Assembly (NCBI RefSeq): GCF_003390335.1
Contig: NZ_QUOU01000001.1
Coordinates: 1,798,001-1,862,000 of the forward strand
Direction of reading: 5' to 3'
Length of the DNA stretch: 64,000 nt
DNA from: Thalassotalea euphylliae
GTDB taxonomy: Bacteria > Pseudomonadota > Gammaproteobacteria > Enterobacterales > Alteromonadaceae
The stretch's first letter is position 1. The number at the start of each line of letters is the position of its first letter. Made by a program: the position numbers and the translations under genes. Below the pieces are notes generated by a model, which was given only the letters and a program-made list of their open reading frames with translations, ran no database searches and was not told where the DNA came from. Of this stretch, positions 18,708 to 30,000 are shown piece by piece.

Positions 18708-19143
18708 GTACTACCTTACTACTTATCTTGTTGTTGTGTTGAAAATGCAAACTGATGTTCGAGCTTTAGTCGATGACGTGTCTCAAAAACAGACATACAT
18801 CTGCGCAATGAACTGATGACTTGTTACGTTTTATAATCTTTATGAATGAACTAGATCAGAATATGCTATGCGCTCAAAGCGGCAAGAATTCTAATTGAAT
18901 TAAGCGCAGGGGATGTAACAAGATGTAACTATAAGGTTACGGTTTGGTGAAATGACAATAATAGAGGGAGACATTTGTTTAAGGCCCAGCGCATAACGTC
19001 AAGTATTATTAAGACTTCAAGTTAAGGCCAATACCGATAGTGTTAATAAAAATGCCGGTCAATCAGCGTTTAGCGCTAACTAACCAGCATTTGCCATAGA
19101 CATTACTTCCAAGTTTCATTTTGCTAAGAGTTTAGCAAATGCC
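18708..19143. other. Intergenic region between porin 3 and TonB receptor
   Basis: This 436-base gap contains the TonB receptor terminator (19050-19092) and presumably the porin 3 promoter. No ORF of interest is present. Confidence 0.5.
19050..19092 (-). terminator. Intrinsic terminator of TonB receptor gene
   Basis: On the minus strand a 19-base arm starting AAATGCTGGT pairs, with four mismatches, to an arm ending ACCGGCATTT around a 4-5-nt loop. It is followed by TTTATT. It lies 51 bases after the receptor stop codon. Confidence 0.7.
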
Positions 19144-22119
19144 TTAGAAAGTGAACTTTACCCCAGCCTTGTAAATACGACCTAGTGCACTGTATGTACT
19201 TGGGAACGTGTTACCTGAGTTAAAGGTCGTTGAACCTGCTTCACCGCCGACAACGGGTGGATCTTCATCCGTTACGTTATCCACACCTAAGGTTAACTTG
19301 ATGTGCTCATTTATGTGGTAGCTGGCAAATAGGTCAATGTAGTCGTAAGCATCAATTGATCTAAAGGCTTCAAATGAACCTGCCGCTTGTGCTGGTTCCA
19401 TATCGATACCACTTAGGTGACGCCACAACATTGACACTGTAAAGTCTTCCAAATCCCAAGTAATACGCTGATTCCAGGTTGTTTCAGGCGTTGGCGAACA
19501 GTTGTTGCCGTAAGCACCCAAACAATCAATCACAGGTAGTACTTCTGAAGATTGGCGTTCATTCGCGATATAATGGTTAATATCGGTGTTAAAACGTAAT
19601 TCACCCCAATCTTCAAGACCGATAGCGAAGTTAATACCTACTTCCACACCTTCTGCTAAGCGATAGCTCAAGTTTGTGGTAAAGGTTTGAATACCAGAAC
19701 CAGCAATGGTCAAATCACCACCAATACGAACAATTTTGGCACATTCGCTGGCGATACCAAATTGGTAACAAGCATCTAAGGTTTGTTGGGCCGTAAATTC
19801 ACCAATACTGTTATCGACTTCAATGTCGTAGTAGTCAACAGAAACTTCCAGATCCCAAAGTTCTTCATTGGTGTAAACAAAACCAGCAGTAAACGTTTCA
19901 GCTTCTTCCGCATCTGGCAGTTGGCTTGGGTTAGTACCTTGGAAGGCATTAACTTGACCAGAAATAACATCTTGTACACGACCGACTTGTGCATCAGTCA
20001 TACCGGTTGAAATACAAAGCTGACGCAATGTACTGTCAATGTTGGCGGCATTGGCTACTGAACAAGGATCGATTAGCGCATTGTCTAACCCCGTTACCGA
20101 CGGCGAAGCAATTTCACCAACGTTTGGCGCACGTGTTGCTTCTTGTTGCATAACGCGTACTAGCAGGCTATCAACCGGGCGCCAGCTAAAACCTAACTTC
20201 CACGTTTCATTGTTACCTACTGAGTCATAATCAGCGCTACGGAATGCAAATTCCATATCCAGCGACTCAGCAAAGCTTTCACCTTCAACAATAGGTAATA
20301 CACCTTCGATGAAGAATTCTTCAACTTTAAAGCCACCTTTGATAGGCAAGACATTACCACCCGCGCCACCTAAACAGCTAGTCGGTGCTTCTTTTAAACA
20401 TTCGTCGGGAATAGTCTCACCGGTTTCACGGCGATGCTCATAACCAAAGCTAAGTGATAATGGCGCACCAGCCCAAGGTAGCTCAATGGCATCAACTGGG
20501 CCGCTTACATTGGCGTTAAAGACTTCTTGTGAGTATTCTTGCTTCGTTAATGCAGTAGCAGATGAATAGGCTGCCATTTCAGGGGTAATGGTGCCAAAAC
20601 CACCGAACAAATCAATTGGTACACAAGTTGAGTCGCCATTATTACAAGTGACGCCATCTGTGCTGTCTAATGCGTTTTGAATATTGCTGACATTGGTGTA
20701 ACCCGCACTAATGTTGGTTCGGTTTGATTCACCGTATTGGAAAGACACGTCGTATTCCCAATCTTCGTAAAGCACACCTTCAACACCTGCCACTAACTGG
20801 AACAACTGAGTTTCAAAGTTAGTTGTACGCGGCCCAAGCTCTAATGTGCGACGACGAAGCTGTACTAAAAGATAATCGTCATTATCAACCACACCATTAT
20901 TGTTGATATCTTGCCAATTGGTCACGCCACCGCCATTAAGCAAGCCGTCTAAGCGCGCTTGATTGGCGTTATCTATGATCCACGAGCGAGCCTGATCGCC
21001 AATAAATGGGTTCGCGATAGGCAGGTTAAAGGTTGAACCAAAAGTGCCCGAAGGAGCAACTTGCTGTCTAACCTGTGTGTTGGTAAACGTTGCTGAGGTA
21101 TAAACGGTGTGCTCTTCAGCAACATCGTAATGTGCGATAGCTGTTGCACCGTAGCGCTCTTGCGGTGTTTGGTAGAAGTTAAACGGGTTGAAGTTAAAAC
21201 GACTACAATCGTCAGCTAACGTGCGATCTTCTCTAAATTGGCCGGAAACACCTGCACCAACAATGGCAAAGCGGGTCGGAATTGATGTTGTTGAGCCACC
21301 ACCACTTTCAAAGGTAGTGACATTCGGGCCACCACAGTTATCAAGCGGCGGAATCGGGCCTTGACCATCTAAAAATGCTTGGTAACCACCGCCTGATGCG
21401 GTCGCAATACCGAGTAAACCGAGTGGACGGTCGCCTAAAAACGTTGGTTTTCTATCTGTCCAGTTCATTGACAGTGCCACATTACCGCGGCCATCGCTTA
21501 ATGAAGAACCAAGAGTCAAGGCAATGCTGTCAGTATCACCATCGCCATCGCCAGTTTCAGAGTGGTTGATTAACAGTTCAACCCCTTCAAAATTGTTCTT
21601 CATCACGAAGTTAACAGCACCAGCAATTGCATCTGAACCGTAAACGGCTGACGCACCACCGGTGACAACATCAACACTTTCAATCAGTGAAACCGGCACC
21701 GATGCGGTATCAACAATCCCGTTGAAATTGAATGGGATCATTCGGCGGCCATTCATTAATACTAAGGTACGCTCTGTACCCAAGGCCCTAAGGTTAACGG
21801 TTGCCGCACCTGCGGTACCATTGTTTACACTGCCGCCATCGCCGGGAATTGTCGCAGGTAAATTACGCAATACTTCTTCTATTTGTGGCGTTTGTATCAT
21901 CTCAATTTCTTGAGCGCCAACCGATACGATTGGACTCGCAGAAACCGCACCTGGTCGCCTGATCCGGCTACCAGTTACGGCAATTCGTTCGATCTCATCT
22001 TCAGCATTTTGTTCAGCTTGTTGGGCAAAAGTAGTTTGCGGAAGGAGGAGAGCGCTTGAGGTTGCACCAAACATCAGCGCAAAGCGAACTGACTTCGCTA
22101 CGCTTGTTTTTGTAAACAT
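19144..22119 (-). CDS. TonB-dependent outer-membrane receptor
   Basis: This 991-residue receptor has a signal peptide (MFTKTSVAKSVRFALMFG to TFAQQ), a TonB-box-like segment (IERIAVTGSRI), and a plug domain (LRNLPATIPGDGG to VYGSDAIAGAVNFVMK). A long 22-strand barrel follows, ending YKAGVKFTF with terminal Phe. The layout RRPGAVSASPIVSV and the LRALGTERTLVLMNGRR block place it with large marine TonB receptors for peptides, oligosaccharides or similar nutrients. The substrate is not determinable. I set the start at ATG 22119, 9 bases after AGGGAG; an upstream in-frame start would add 18 charged residues before the signal. Confidence 0.92.
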   Translation of the reverse strand: MFTKTSVAKSVRFALMFGATSSALLLPQTTFAQQAEQNAEDEIERIAVTGSRIRRPGAVSASPIVSVGAQEIEMIQTPQIEEVLRNLPATIPGDGGSVNNGTAGAATVNLRALGTERTLVLMNGRRMIPFNFNGIVDTASVPVSLIESVDVVTGGASAVYGSDAIAGAVNFVMKNNFEGVELLINHSETGDGDGDTDSIALTLGSSLSDGRGNVALSMNWTDRKPTFLGDRPLGLLGIATASGGGYQAFLDGQGPIPPLDNCGGPNVTTFESGGGSTTSIPTRFAIVGAGVSGQFREDRTLADDCSRFNFNPFNFYQTPQERYGATAIAHYDVAEEHTVYTSATFTNTQVRQQVAPSGTFGSTFNLPIANPFIGDQARSWIIDNANQARLDGLLNGGGVTNWQDINNNGVVDNDDYLLVQLRRRTLELGPRTTNFETQLFQLVAGVEGVLYEDWEYDVSFQYGESNRTNISAGYTNVSNIQNALDSTDGVTCNNGDSTCVPIDLFGGFGTITPEMAAYSSATALTKQEYSQEVFNANVSGPVDAIELPWAGAPLSLSFGYEHRRETGETIPDECLKEAPTSCLGGAGGNVLPIKGGFKVEEFFIEGVLPIVEGESFAESLDMEFAFRSADYDSVGNNETWKLGFSWRPVDSLLVRVMQQEATRAPNVGEIASPSVTGLDNALIDPCSVANAANIDSTLRQLCISTGMTDAQVGRVQDVISGQVNAFQGTNPSQLPDAEEAETFTAGFVYTNEELWDLEVSVDYYDIEVDNSIGEFTAQQTLDACYQFGIASECAKIVRIGGDLTIAGSGIQTFTTNLSYRLAEGVEVGINFAIGLEDWGELRFNTDINHYIANERQSSEVLPVIDCLGAYGNNCSPTPETTWNQRITWDLEDFTVSMLWRHLSGIDMEPAQAAGSFEAFRSIDAYDYIDLFASYHINEHIKLTLGVDNVTDEDPPVVGGEAGSTTFNSGNTFPSTYSALGRIYKAGVKFTF

Positions 22120-22717
22120 AATATTCTCCCTGATTTTTTTATAATCTTTGTCTAGACGTAGCCTTGGCAGCACCGCTTACGAAGCCAATAGTACGAATTA
22201 ACAGAGTCAAATTACTCCTGTCGATAAGCCGCGACATTAAGGAATACATCAGTGGCCTAAATGATGTGATTATTGGCATCAAAGTCGAGTTAAACGGTTA
22301 GTGCACTGCACCAAAGCTGTGAAAATTACTTTTTTGTTAGTAGTAACTTGATGATTTTTAATGTAGTTTTAAAACCCTAAAGGGTATTAAGAGCGACAAG
22401 GTTATGGAGCGTTGGCGCAAATTCGTCGCCAAAGTCGTGTCAAGGCAAGCAGAAAGTTGAAAAATGCTCAAGCGTATTTTAAGCCTATGTTATTGAACCT
22501 AACTTTTAGGGATGACCATTAGGCCTGACTTTGCGCCTGAGCTTTTGTGACTAGGCTTTTGTGCCTGTGCTTTTACGCATCAGATAAGGACTGATTGGCC
22601 TGACGAGTTTTTGTCACCGAGCCATCGTTGTTGAATCCGGCTCAGTGAATCTCGGTGCTTAAATTCAAAAAAGTTGATTAGGCAAATCGGTTAAGGAAAT
22701 CCTTCACATTACATATT
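22120..22717. other. Divergent promoter region, TonB receptor / LytS kinase
   Basis: This 598-base non-coding gap lies between divergently transcribed genes. Nested inverted arms CACCGAG (22614-22620) and CTCGGTG (22651-22657) lie about 60-100 bases before the kinase gene. I see no Fur-type box. Placement suggests the LytTR regulator could bind here and control the receptor. Confidence 0.45.
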
Positions 22718-23815
22718 ATGTTTAAAACCTTTATCGACAATTTACCATCGAAATATTTTTGGCTTGCCAACGCGCTGTTTTGGCTGTTGCTCAATTCGAT
22801 GGCTGCAACCAATAGCTACCGCATGAGTTTGCACTTTAATCGACCGGTTGAGTGGCTTGATGTTTGGCTAGAGTACTTGCCGTGGTGGGGCAATTGGGCC
22901 TTGCTGGCGCCGTTAATTATTGCCAGCACACAAATGATCAGCTTTGACGCTGAGCGCCTAACCAGCTTTGTTGGTAAAACCTGCGCGGTGATGTTGCTGT
23001 TTTTCTGTCTGTATTGGGGGCTTACCATTGTCGAAGTTGCTCTGATCAACAATGGCTACCTTAATCAAGCGGTATTGGCTGAATCGTTCGCCCAGTTGTT
23101 ACTAAGCCCACTGCACATGGACTTATTAGTATACTTAGCTGTGCTGTGCTCCGGCTATTCGTACACGTATTACAAGCATTCGCGTATTCAAGCGCGCCGC
23201 AATCAAGAGCTTAGTGAGCAATTACTGCAAGTTGAATTGCAATCATTGAAATCGCAGCTCAACCCCCATTTCTTGTTCAATACCCTTAACACCATTGCCA
23301 GCCTGATTCGTTTAAATGACCAAAACCACGCGATTAAAGCGCTGAGTGAGCTCAGTTTTATGTTGCGTAAGGTGTTGGAAAATCAGCGACACCAACTGAT
23401 ATCACTTGAGCAAGAAGTCGAATTTATTCAAAGTTACTTAACCATACAGCAAATGCGTTTTGCCCATAAGCTGCAAACATCTGTTGAAGTAGACGAGCGA
23501 TGCTTGCCGTTAGACGTGCCATTTATGTTACTGCAACCTTTGGTCGAAAATGCGGTGCAGCATGGATCACAGCTGGAAAGCGACAAGAATGAACTAAAAT
23601 TATCTGTGTATTGTCAAGACGACTATTTACACGTAAAGCTGATTAATAAGATTCCCGAAAAAGACGAACATAAAGGCTTCGGCATCGGCCTGAGTAATTG
23701 TCGAAAACGCTTGGAAAAGCTCTTCCATTTGGATTTTCAGTTAACCCTGACACCGATGACAAATGGTTATTTTGAAACTTATCTTTGTATGCCGATTGGA
23801 GTATTGGATGCTTAA
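22718..23815 (+). CDS. LytS/AlgZ-type membrane histidine kinase
   Basis: This 365-residue kinase has about four N-terminal membrane helices (residues 12-150), then a His_kinase (PF06580-type) domain. The phospho-acceptor His is in LNPHFLFNTLNTIASLIRL and the N-box is PLVENAVQHG, followed by an HATPase domain with GFGIGLSNCRKRL. These kinases pair with LytTR regulators, and the next gene, overlapping by 8 bases, encodes one. The sensory input is unknown. The divergent TonB receptor gene is a candidate target. Confidence 0.93.
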   Translation: MFKTFIDNLPSKYFWLANALFWLLLNSMAATNSYRMSLHFNRPVEWLDVWLEYLPWWGNWALLAPLIIASTQMISFDAERLTSFVGKTCAVMLLFFCLYWGLTIVEVALINNGYLNQAVLAESFAQLLLSPLHMDLLVYLAVLCSGYSYTYYKHSRIQARRNQELSEQLLQVELQSLKSQLNPHFLFNTLNTIASLIRLNDQNHAIKALSELSFMLRKVLENQRHQLISLEQEVEFIQSYLTIQQMRFAHKLQTSVEVDERCLPLDVPFMLLQPLVENAVQHGSQLESDKNELKLSVYCQDDYLHVKLINKIPEKDEHKGFGIGLSNCRKRLEKLFHLDFQLTLTPMTNGYFETYLCMPIGVLDA

Positions 23816-24569
23816 TATATTAGTTGCTGACGACGAGCCGTTAGCGCGCGAAACCATTAAATTACTGCTGGCGACACAAACGGATGTCGGTAATGTTTAC
23901 GAGGCGCAAGACGGTAATCAAGTGCTCGATGTCTTTAGTGAACATCACCCAGACATCGTATTTTTGGACATACAAATGCCGGGTAAGACTGGTATTGAAC
24001 TTGCTGAGCAGCTGCCTGATGATACCGTTATTATTTTTGCGACCGCTTACGATCAATTTGCCATTACCGCATTTGAACTTAATGCGATAGGTTATTTACT
24101 CAAGCCGTTTGACGATGACAAGTTCTATGCTGCCCTTGATCGCGCGCGTCAGCAAGTTGCGACTAAATCTCCCACTAATTTCAAAAAGGTCGGCCAGCTT
24201 ATTCAGCACATGGTGGATGAACAAGATCGCGCTTATAAAACCCGTTTAGTGGTTAAAGACCCCGGCAGAATTAGGTTGGTGGATGTTGATCAAATTAACT
24301 ATATTTCCGGCGCAGGCAATTACGCCGAGGTGCATTTGTTTGACGACAAACCTGTGCTGCATCGCGAAACGTTAACGAGTTTAGAAAAACAGCTCGATCC
24401 GAATGTCTTTGTACGCATTCATCGCTCGACTATCGTCAGGCGCTCTAGTGTCATTGAGCTAAGGCCAAATGAAAATGGCGATTATAGTGTGATATTAAAA
24501 TCAGGTGAGCTGTTAACACTGTCAAGAAGGAACAAAGGCAAGCTAGAAGCTTTGATTGGCGAACAATAG
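23808..24569 (+). CDS. LytTR-family response regulator
   Basis: This 253-residue regulator has a receiver domain (ILVADDEPLARE; phospho-Asp in VFLDIQMPG; conserved Thr and Lys in ATAYDQF and LLKPFD). A LytTR DNA-binding domain follows (INYISGAGNYAEVHL, TLTSLEKQLDPNVFVRIHRSTIV). The start is ATG 23808, inside the last codons of the kinase gene, which implies translational coupling. A frame extending left to 23763 would only add non-domain residues. Together with the kinase it forms a classic LytSR-like two-component system. Confidence 0.93.
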   Translation: MLNILVADDEPLARETIKLLLATQTDVGNVYEAQDGNQVLDVFSEHHPDIVFLDIQMPGKTGIELAEQLPDDTVIIFATAYDQFAITAFELNAIGYLLKPFDDDKFYAALDRARQQVATKSPTNFKKVGQLIQHMVDEQDRAYKTRLVVKDPGRIRLVDVDQINYISGAGNYAEVHLFDDKPVLHRETLTSLEKQLDPNVFVRIHRSTIVRRSSVIELRPNENGDYSVILKSGELLTLSRRNKGKLEALIGEQ

Positions 24570-25040
24570 CTCGGTATTAACCACTAACGAACAGCGGTGT
24601 GACGGCGCTTGAAATTGCTCGTGCGAAACTATGCTTATAAAAGGCTTAGAAAAAACTCAGAAAACCTTCGCGTAAAAAAAGGGGGCAAAATCTCGCCCCC
24701 TGCAAAGTCATCATTGTGTTTAAAATTGACAGATCGTAAACACAAAACTACATGCCTCAATGTCATCGAAAATATGTATCCAGAGAGTAGTTGAATTTCA
24801 TATTAACTTTAACGATATCAGTATGACAAAGCGGCTTGGCACCCGACAATGACGCTGGGATAAAGTGATTGATATTTGGGACAAGTGGCACCAACGGTTG
24901 GAAAACAGGTTGTTACTGATTTTATATTACATTGATTTTGATAATTTTATTGATATTACAACCACTTGCCAAACTATCGCACGGCTGGTTGCCATGATGT
25001 CATCTGGTGTTATCACTGAACACTTCGACCCGAAAATTTA
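24570..25040. other. Intergenic region between convergent genes
   Basis: This 471-base gap lies between the LytTR regulator and mgsA, which converge. Apart from the terminator at 24681-24700 nothing is recognisable. Two short frames here (24609-24794 and 24865-25062) lack ribosome binding sites and domains. Confidence 0.5.
24674..24700 (-). terminator. GC-rich hairpin terminator
   Basis: GGGGGC and GCCCCC form a 6-bp stem with an 8-nt loop. On the minus strand it is followed by seven T. It probably stops minus-strand transcription coming from mgsA, though it lies about 340 bases beyond its stop codon. Confidence 0.55.
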
Positions 25041-25496
25041 TCACGTACGCTTTGCCATATAACCATGGTAATCCGGAATTTTACGCTCAAACGCTTGCTC
25101 AAATAGCCTTGATGTGATCAGTAAATCAGCGCTCGCCATGTTACAAGCAACAGGAATATTCCACACCGCTGCGAGGCGCAATAGCGCTTTTACGTCAGGA
25201 TCGTGTGGCTGGGCTTCGAGCGGATCCCAGAAAAAAATCAACACATCAATTTTCTGCTCAGTGATAAGGGCGCCAATTTGCTGGTCGCCACCGAGAGGGC
25301 CACTGATCAGGGGGGTTATATTCAAACCCGTTTGCTTGGCAATAAGTGCGCCCGTGGTGCCAGTGGCAAAAAGCTGGTGGTTATTCAGTGTCTCTAAATA
25401 GGTATGGCACCAGTCAATCAAACTGGCTTTCATATTATCGTGAGCAACCAAAGCGATGGATTTTTGTGCTTTTGTTTGAATACTTTTGTAGTCCAT
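25041..25496 (-). CDS. mgsA: Methylglyoxal synthase
   Basis: This 151-residue enzyme converts dihydroxyacetone phosphate to methylglyoxal and phosphate, bypassing lower glycolysis when phosphate is short. Family motifs are in order: IALVAHDNMKASLIDW, LFATGTTGALI, ISGPLGGDQQIGALI (catalytic Asp in GGDQQ), and LIFFWDPLEAQPHDPDVKALLRLA. The length is as usual for MgsA. I chose ATG 25494-25496; a TTG start three codons earlier is possible. It stands alone, divergent from sbcD. Confidence 0.95.
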   Translation of the reverse strand: MDYKSIQTKAQKSIALVAHDNMKASLIDWCHTYLETLNNHQLFATGTTGALIAKQTGLNITPLISGPLGGDQQIGALITEQKIDVLIFFWDPLEAQPHDPDVKALLRLAAVWNIPVACNMASADLLITSRLFEQAFERKIPDYHGYMAKRT

Positions 25497-25771
25497 TTTG
25501 TGCAACCGCCTTTACTGTGTTTCATCATCTCAAGTCACTATATCGCTTTTTCGTCAGACGCGGTGCAAGAAATACTTGATAAAATATTTCACGATCGGTT
25601 TTAGCGCTTTGGCCTTGTTTTCGCTCTCGGTTTCAATATGGTTGATGTTATTGCTGAGGCCATTTTTTAGGTGACTGTTGAAACACCTCAAGATGAGAAA
25701 TTTCCAGTGTTTAAAAATCCTTGATAAGGTAAAATTACCGCTTTCGTGCACAATAATAATCATCGCTATTC

Positions 25772-27052
25772 ATGAACATCCTGCATACATCCGACTGGCA
25801 TTTGGGTCAGCATTTCTATGGCAAAAGCCGCGCTGACGAGCACCAACAATTTCTCGACTGGCTGCTAGAGCAAGTCACACAACACAATGTAGATGCCATA
25901 GTTTTAGCGGGTGATATTTTTGATACCGGCACGCCGCCAAGTTATGCGCGCGAGCTTTATTTTAATTTTATCAACCAGTTACATCAGCTAGGTTGCCAGT
26001 TGATTGCCTTGGCAGGCAACCACGACTCAGTCGCCATGCTCGGTGAATCAAAGCAGTTGTTAGCAGGGTTAAACACGCAAGTGATAACAACTGCTGCAAC
26101 TAATATTGAAGATCAGTTGGTCGAGATAAAAAATAACAACGGTGAAGCGATAGGTATTGTGTGTGGCATTCCATTTCTCAGACCCCGTGATTTGGTGACT
26201 AGCCAAGCAGGGCAGAGTGCCAGTGATAAACAGCGACAATTACAAACCGCGATTACCGAGCATTATCAGGCGCTTTACGAAGCTGCTGCTCAATATCAAT
26301 TGCCAGTGATTATGACCGGGCATTTAACCACAGTGGGAAGCAAAAGCTCTGATTCGGTGCGTGAAATTTATATTGGTACATTAGAAGCCTTTCCTGCGGG
26401 CGCTTTTCCTGCCGCCGACTACATCGCGCTGGGGCATATTCATCGACCACAAAAAGTCGCGGATAGCGAGGTTATTCGTTATTGCGGCTCACCAATTCCA
26501 TTGAGTTTTGACGAAGCCGCTCATGACAAAACCGTTAATTTAGTGAGTATTAGTAGAGGTGAAAGCAGTGCCAATGCCAACGTTGACGTCACTCCTATCA
26601 CCATACCGCGCTTTCAACCTATGGCAATGCTCAAAACCAGTGTTGACGAGCTGGCGTCAGAGTTAGAGGCGCTCGCCGCTCAGCATAAAGGCGAACGACC
26701 ACTTTGGTTAGACATTGAGATCAGTGCACAAGGGTATTTGGCAGATCTCTCCGCTCGTGTTCAAGAGTTAACCCGCGATCTCCCTATTGAGGTGTTACTC
26801 ATTCGTCGCAGCAAACAAGCGCGGCAACAGGCAATGAGCAGCCAGCGCACGGTAACACTCGAAGAGCTCTCGGTTGACGATGTGTTTACTGCGCGTCTTG
26901 AGCAAGAAGTTTGGCAAAGTGAAGCGCAAGTGCAACAAAGAACACGGCTCACCAGCTTGTTTAAGCAAGTGCACCAACAAGTACTTGAGCAAAGTGACAA
27001 AGCAGATCAAGCCAACCACGCAAGCAAGGCCAGCGGGGAGGGCGCGAAATAA
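25772..27052 (+). CDS. sbcD: Exonuclease subunit SbcD
   Basis: This 426-residue Mre11-type nuclease has the phosphoesterase motifs: HTSDWHLGQ (DxH), LAGDIFDTG, LAGNHDS, MTGHLT and ALGHIHRP. With SbcC it cleaves hairpins and trims protein-blocked double-strand ends, and it keeps long palindromes from persisting. The stop codon overlaps the sbcC start (TAATG at 27050-27054), so the subunits are translationally coupled. A nuclease that attacks palindromes is relevant to the many CRISPR-repeat hairpins in this window, but the location is not evidence of a link. Confidence 0.97.
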   Translation: MNILHTSDWHLGQHFYGKSRADEHQQFLDWLLEQVTQHNVDAIVLAGDIFDTGTPPSYARELYFNFINQLHQLGCQLIALAGNHDSVAMLGESKQLLAGLNTQVITTAATNIEDQLVEIKNNNGEAIGIVCGIPFLRPRDLVTSQAGQSASDKQRQLQTAITEHYQALYEAAAQYQLPVIMTGHLTTVGSKSSDSVREIYIGTLEAFPAGAFPAADYIALGHIHRPQKVADSEVIRYCGSPIPLSFDEAAHDKTVNLVSISRGESSANANVDVTPITIPRFQPMAMLKTSVDELASELEALAAQHKGERPLWLDIEISAQGYLADLSARVQELTRDLPIEVLLIRRSKQARQQAMSSQRTVTLEELSVDDVFTARLEQEVWQSEAQVQQRTRLTSLFKQVHQQVLEQSDKADQANHASKASGEGAK

Positions 27053-30000
27053 TGAGAATTTTGTCACTGCGCTTTGAGAACTTAAACTCGCTTAAAGGTC
27101 ACTGGTTTATTGACTTTAGCGAAGAGCCATTTGCTGGCAATGGCTTATTTGCCATTACTGGACCGACAGGGGCGGGTAAAACCACCATTTTAGATGCGAT
27201 TTGTTTAGCCCTTTATCATCAAACGCCACGCTTGAATATCTCTGATAAGAACAACCAGCTGATGACGCGTCACACGGCGAGCTGTTTAGCGGAAGTTGAA
27301 TTTGAGGTCAAAGGTCAAGGCTACCGTGCGTTTTGGAGTCAGCGCCGGGCAAAAAATTCGCCTGATGGTAAATTGCAGCCGGCAAAAGCAGAGTTAGCGA
27401 CGTTAGGCGGTGACATTCTCGCCGAAAAACTGCAAGCGGTCAGGCAACAAGTCGCCCAACTGACGGGCTTAGATTTTGGCCGCTTTACCAAGTCGATGAT
27501 GTTGTCACAAGGGCAGTTTGCGGCGTTTTTAAATGCATCAGCTAATGATCGCGCTGAGCTCTTAGAAGAGCTAACTGGCAGTGACATTTACGGCGATATT
27601 TCTAAAGCTGTGTTCCAAGAAGCGAAAGCCAGTGAGCAAAGTCTGGCATTACTCAAAGCCAAACTTGACGGTGTTGAGCTACTCAGCGATGAACAAGTGC
27701 AAGCGCTGCAAGCCAAGCAGCAAACGTTAGTTGAGCAAGAGAGCGGCCATGCTAAGCAAGTGGAAACGCTTCAAAAAGATATTCAAATAGCAACACAGCG
27801 TGCGACATTACTTGACAAGCAGCAAGCATTATCTGCTAATCAAGCCGCGCTGGCAGAGCGGCAACAAACTCACCAAAACGAACTTGATGCGCTCGATAAT
27901 GCAAAACCAGCAATTGCTATTCAGGAAAAATATGCGGCCAAGCAGCAAATTCAGCAGCAGTCCGAAAGCCTTGAGCAGCAACTAGCCGCGACCACAGCGC
28001 AGTTAACAGCCGCTGATCAGGAGCTGAGTGAACAAACCACGGCACTTAATCAGTGGCAGGCGCAAGCTGGCCAACAGCAAGCAGACCTAAAGGCGCGCAA
28101 CACCAAGTTAAACGAGCAAATTCTGCCAGCGCGACAAAGTTTGCAGCACAGCCAAACACTATTCGGTGAAAAACAAGCCATCGCCGAGCACAAACAAGCG
28201 AGCCTGAATAATATCGCGAACGCCATTGCTAACCAGCAATCTGAATTAGCAGGCCAGCAGCAGGCTTATCAAACGATTGTCGATTACTTGGCAAACAATC
28301 AATACGTGCAAGCGCTGCCAAGTTATGTGGGCAAATGGCAGAGTGATTTTAGCCACTGGCAAGCGCTTAATAACGACAAGCTAGCAGCAGAGCAAGCCAT
28401 CAAAGTACTAGCAGCACAGCAAGCAAGTTCGCAAACCGAACAGCAACACTGTGAGCAGGCTTTAGCTGAACACGCCATCACCAAACAAGCGTTAGAAAAA
28501 GCACAGCTGGAAATTCAGCAGCAGCGAGCACGCCAGCTACAAGTAATTCAAATCGCTGGCGGCTGCCTTGCTAGTGAAGCTGACTTGCAAACACACCTGC
28601 TGCAATTACAGCAACATCAACAAGGGCTAAATGAACTTGGCCTAATCGCCCAACAATTTGCGCAAACACATCAGCAACTGTTGGAAAAACAACAGGCACA
28701 AACAGAGCTAAAGCAAACGTTAAAACACCAGGAAACCTTGTTGGGTGAAAAGCGAGCGGAGTTTAAACAAGCCAAGCACACGCTGAATTTGCTCGAAAAA
28801 GTGGTCAGTCAGCAGCAAACCATTAAGCAACTTGCCGACTATCGCGCCGAGTTACAACCCGGCAATGCTTGCCCACTGTGCGGCGCCACTGAGCATCCGG
28901 CTATTGCCGAGTATCAGGCGCTCACTGTGTCAAGTGAAGAAGCGCAGTTAGCCACGCAAAAACCTTTGGTTGAGCAATTAACCAAACAGGGGATAGAGCT
29001 GAATGAACAGTGTAATCACCAACAAAGTTTGCTGACCGAAATTGAGCACCAGCTGGTGGCGTTTGAGCAACAAATAGCATCGTTGAATCAACAGTGGCAA
29101 GGCGCTTGCCAACCACTAACTATCAATGCCCAAGAGATCTGGCCAATTGCCCAAATAGATGCTGAGCAGGCGAATATTCAGCAGCAGATCTCACAAGTAA
29201 TGCAATGTCAAACCGCGCTGATGGAAATGACAGAGCAGGAGAGCGCTCAGCAAAAGCAATTGGCAGACGTTGAGCAGCACATTGCCCAGCTAACGCAGCA
29301 ACAAGCCGTGGCTAATGAGCAAGCAGCGCATCAACAGGCTGAACATGAAAAATTACTCAAGCAGTTAGCAAGTGCGAGCAAGCAAGCACAAGCATTGTGG
29401 CAACAAATCACAGCGCAAGCGGCAGAGCTGCAACTTAGCGCGCCTGAGGTTGCGCAGTTTGCCAATTGGTTAGTCCAGCTAGAGCAGCAAATTAACGAGT
29501 ATCAGCAACAAGCAAAAGCGAGTGAGCAAGCACAAGCAGATATTCAATCACTGGAAAAGTCGTTGATCAGTGCGCAGCAACAGCAACTCGCTGAAAACCA
29601 ACAATTAACTGAGCTTAGCCAAGAAACTACTGCGTTAGCGCAGCAAGTTTCGCAGCTGCAAGCGCAGTTAATCACGCTGCTTGGTGATAACACGGTAGAG
29701 CAAGAACAGCACAGTATTGCCCGTGCCGAGGCAGAACTCACAGCGCGCCAACAAACTGTAGAAAGTGCCTACAACCAAGCTGCCAACGCACAGCAACATG
29801 TGCAAGGGCAGCACCAATTGCTCATCCAACAGCAACAGGATGTGCAAACGCAGTTCACTCAAGCGATTGAACAATGGCAGAGTGCTTTGGCCGATAGTGA
29901 ATTTTCCGATGAAGCGGCCTTTATCGCCGCCAATATGCCTGCGGAGGATTTTGCGCGAATCAGTGCGTTAGCCGATGATTTCAAAGCGCAAGCACAGCAG

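Noticed and set aside
24609..25062. Two short frames between the LytTR regulator and mgsA
   Set aside because: No ribosome binding site, no recognisable domain, low-complexity composition, and a terminator lies between.
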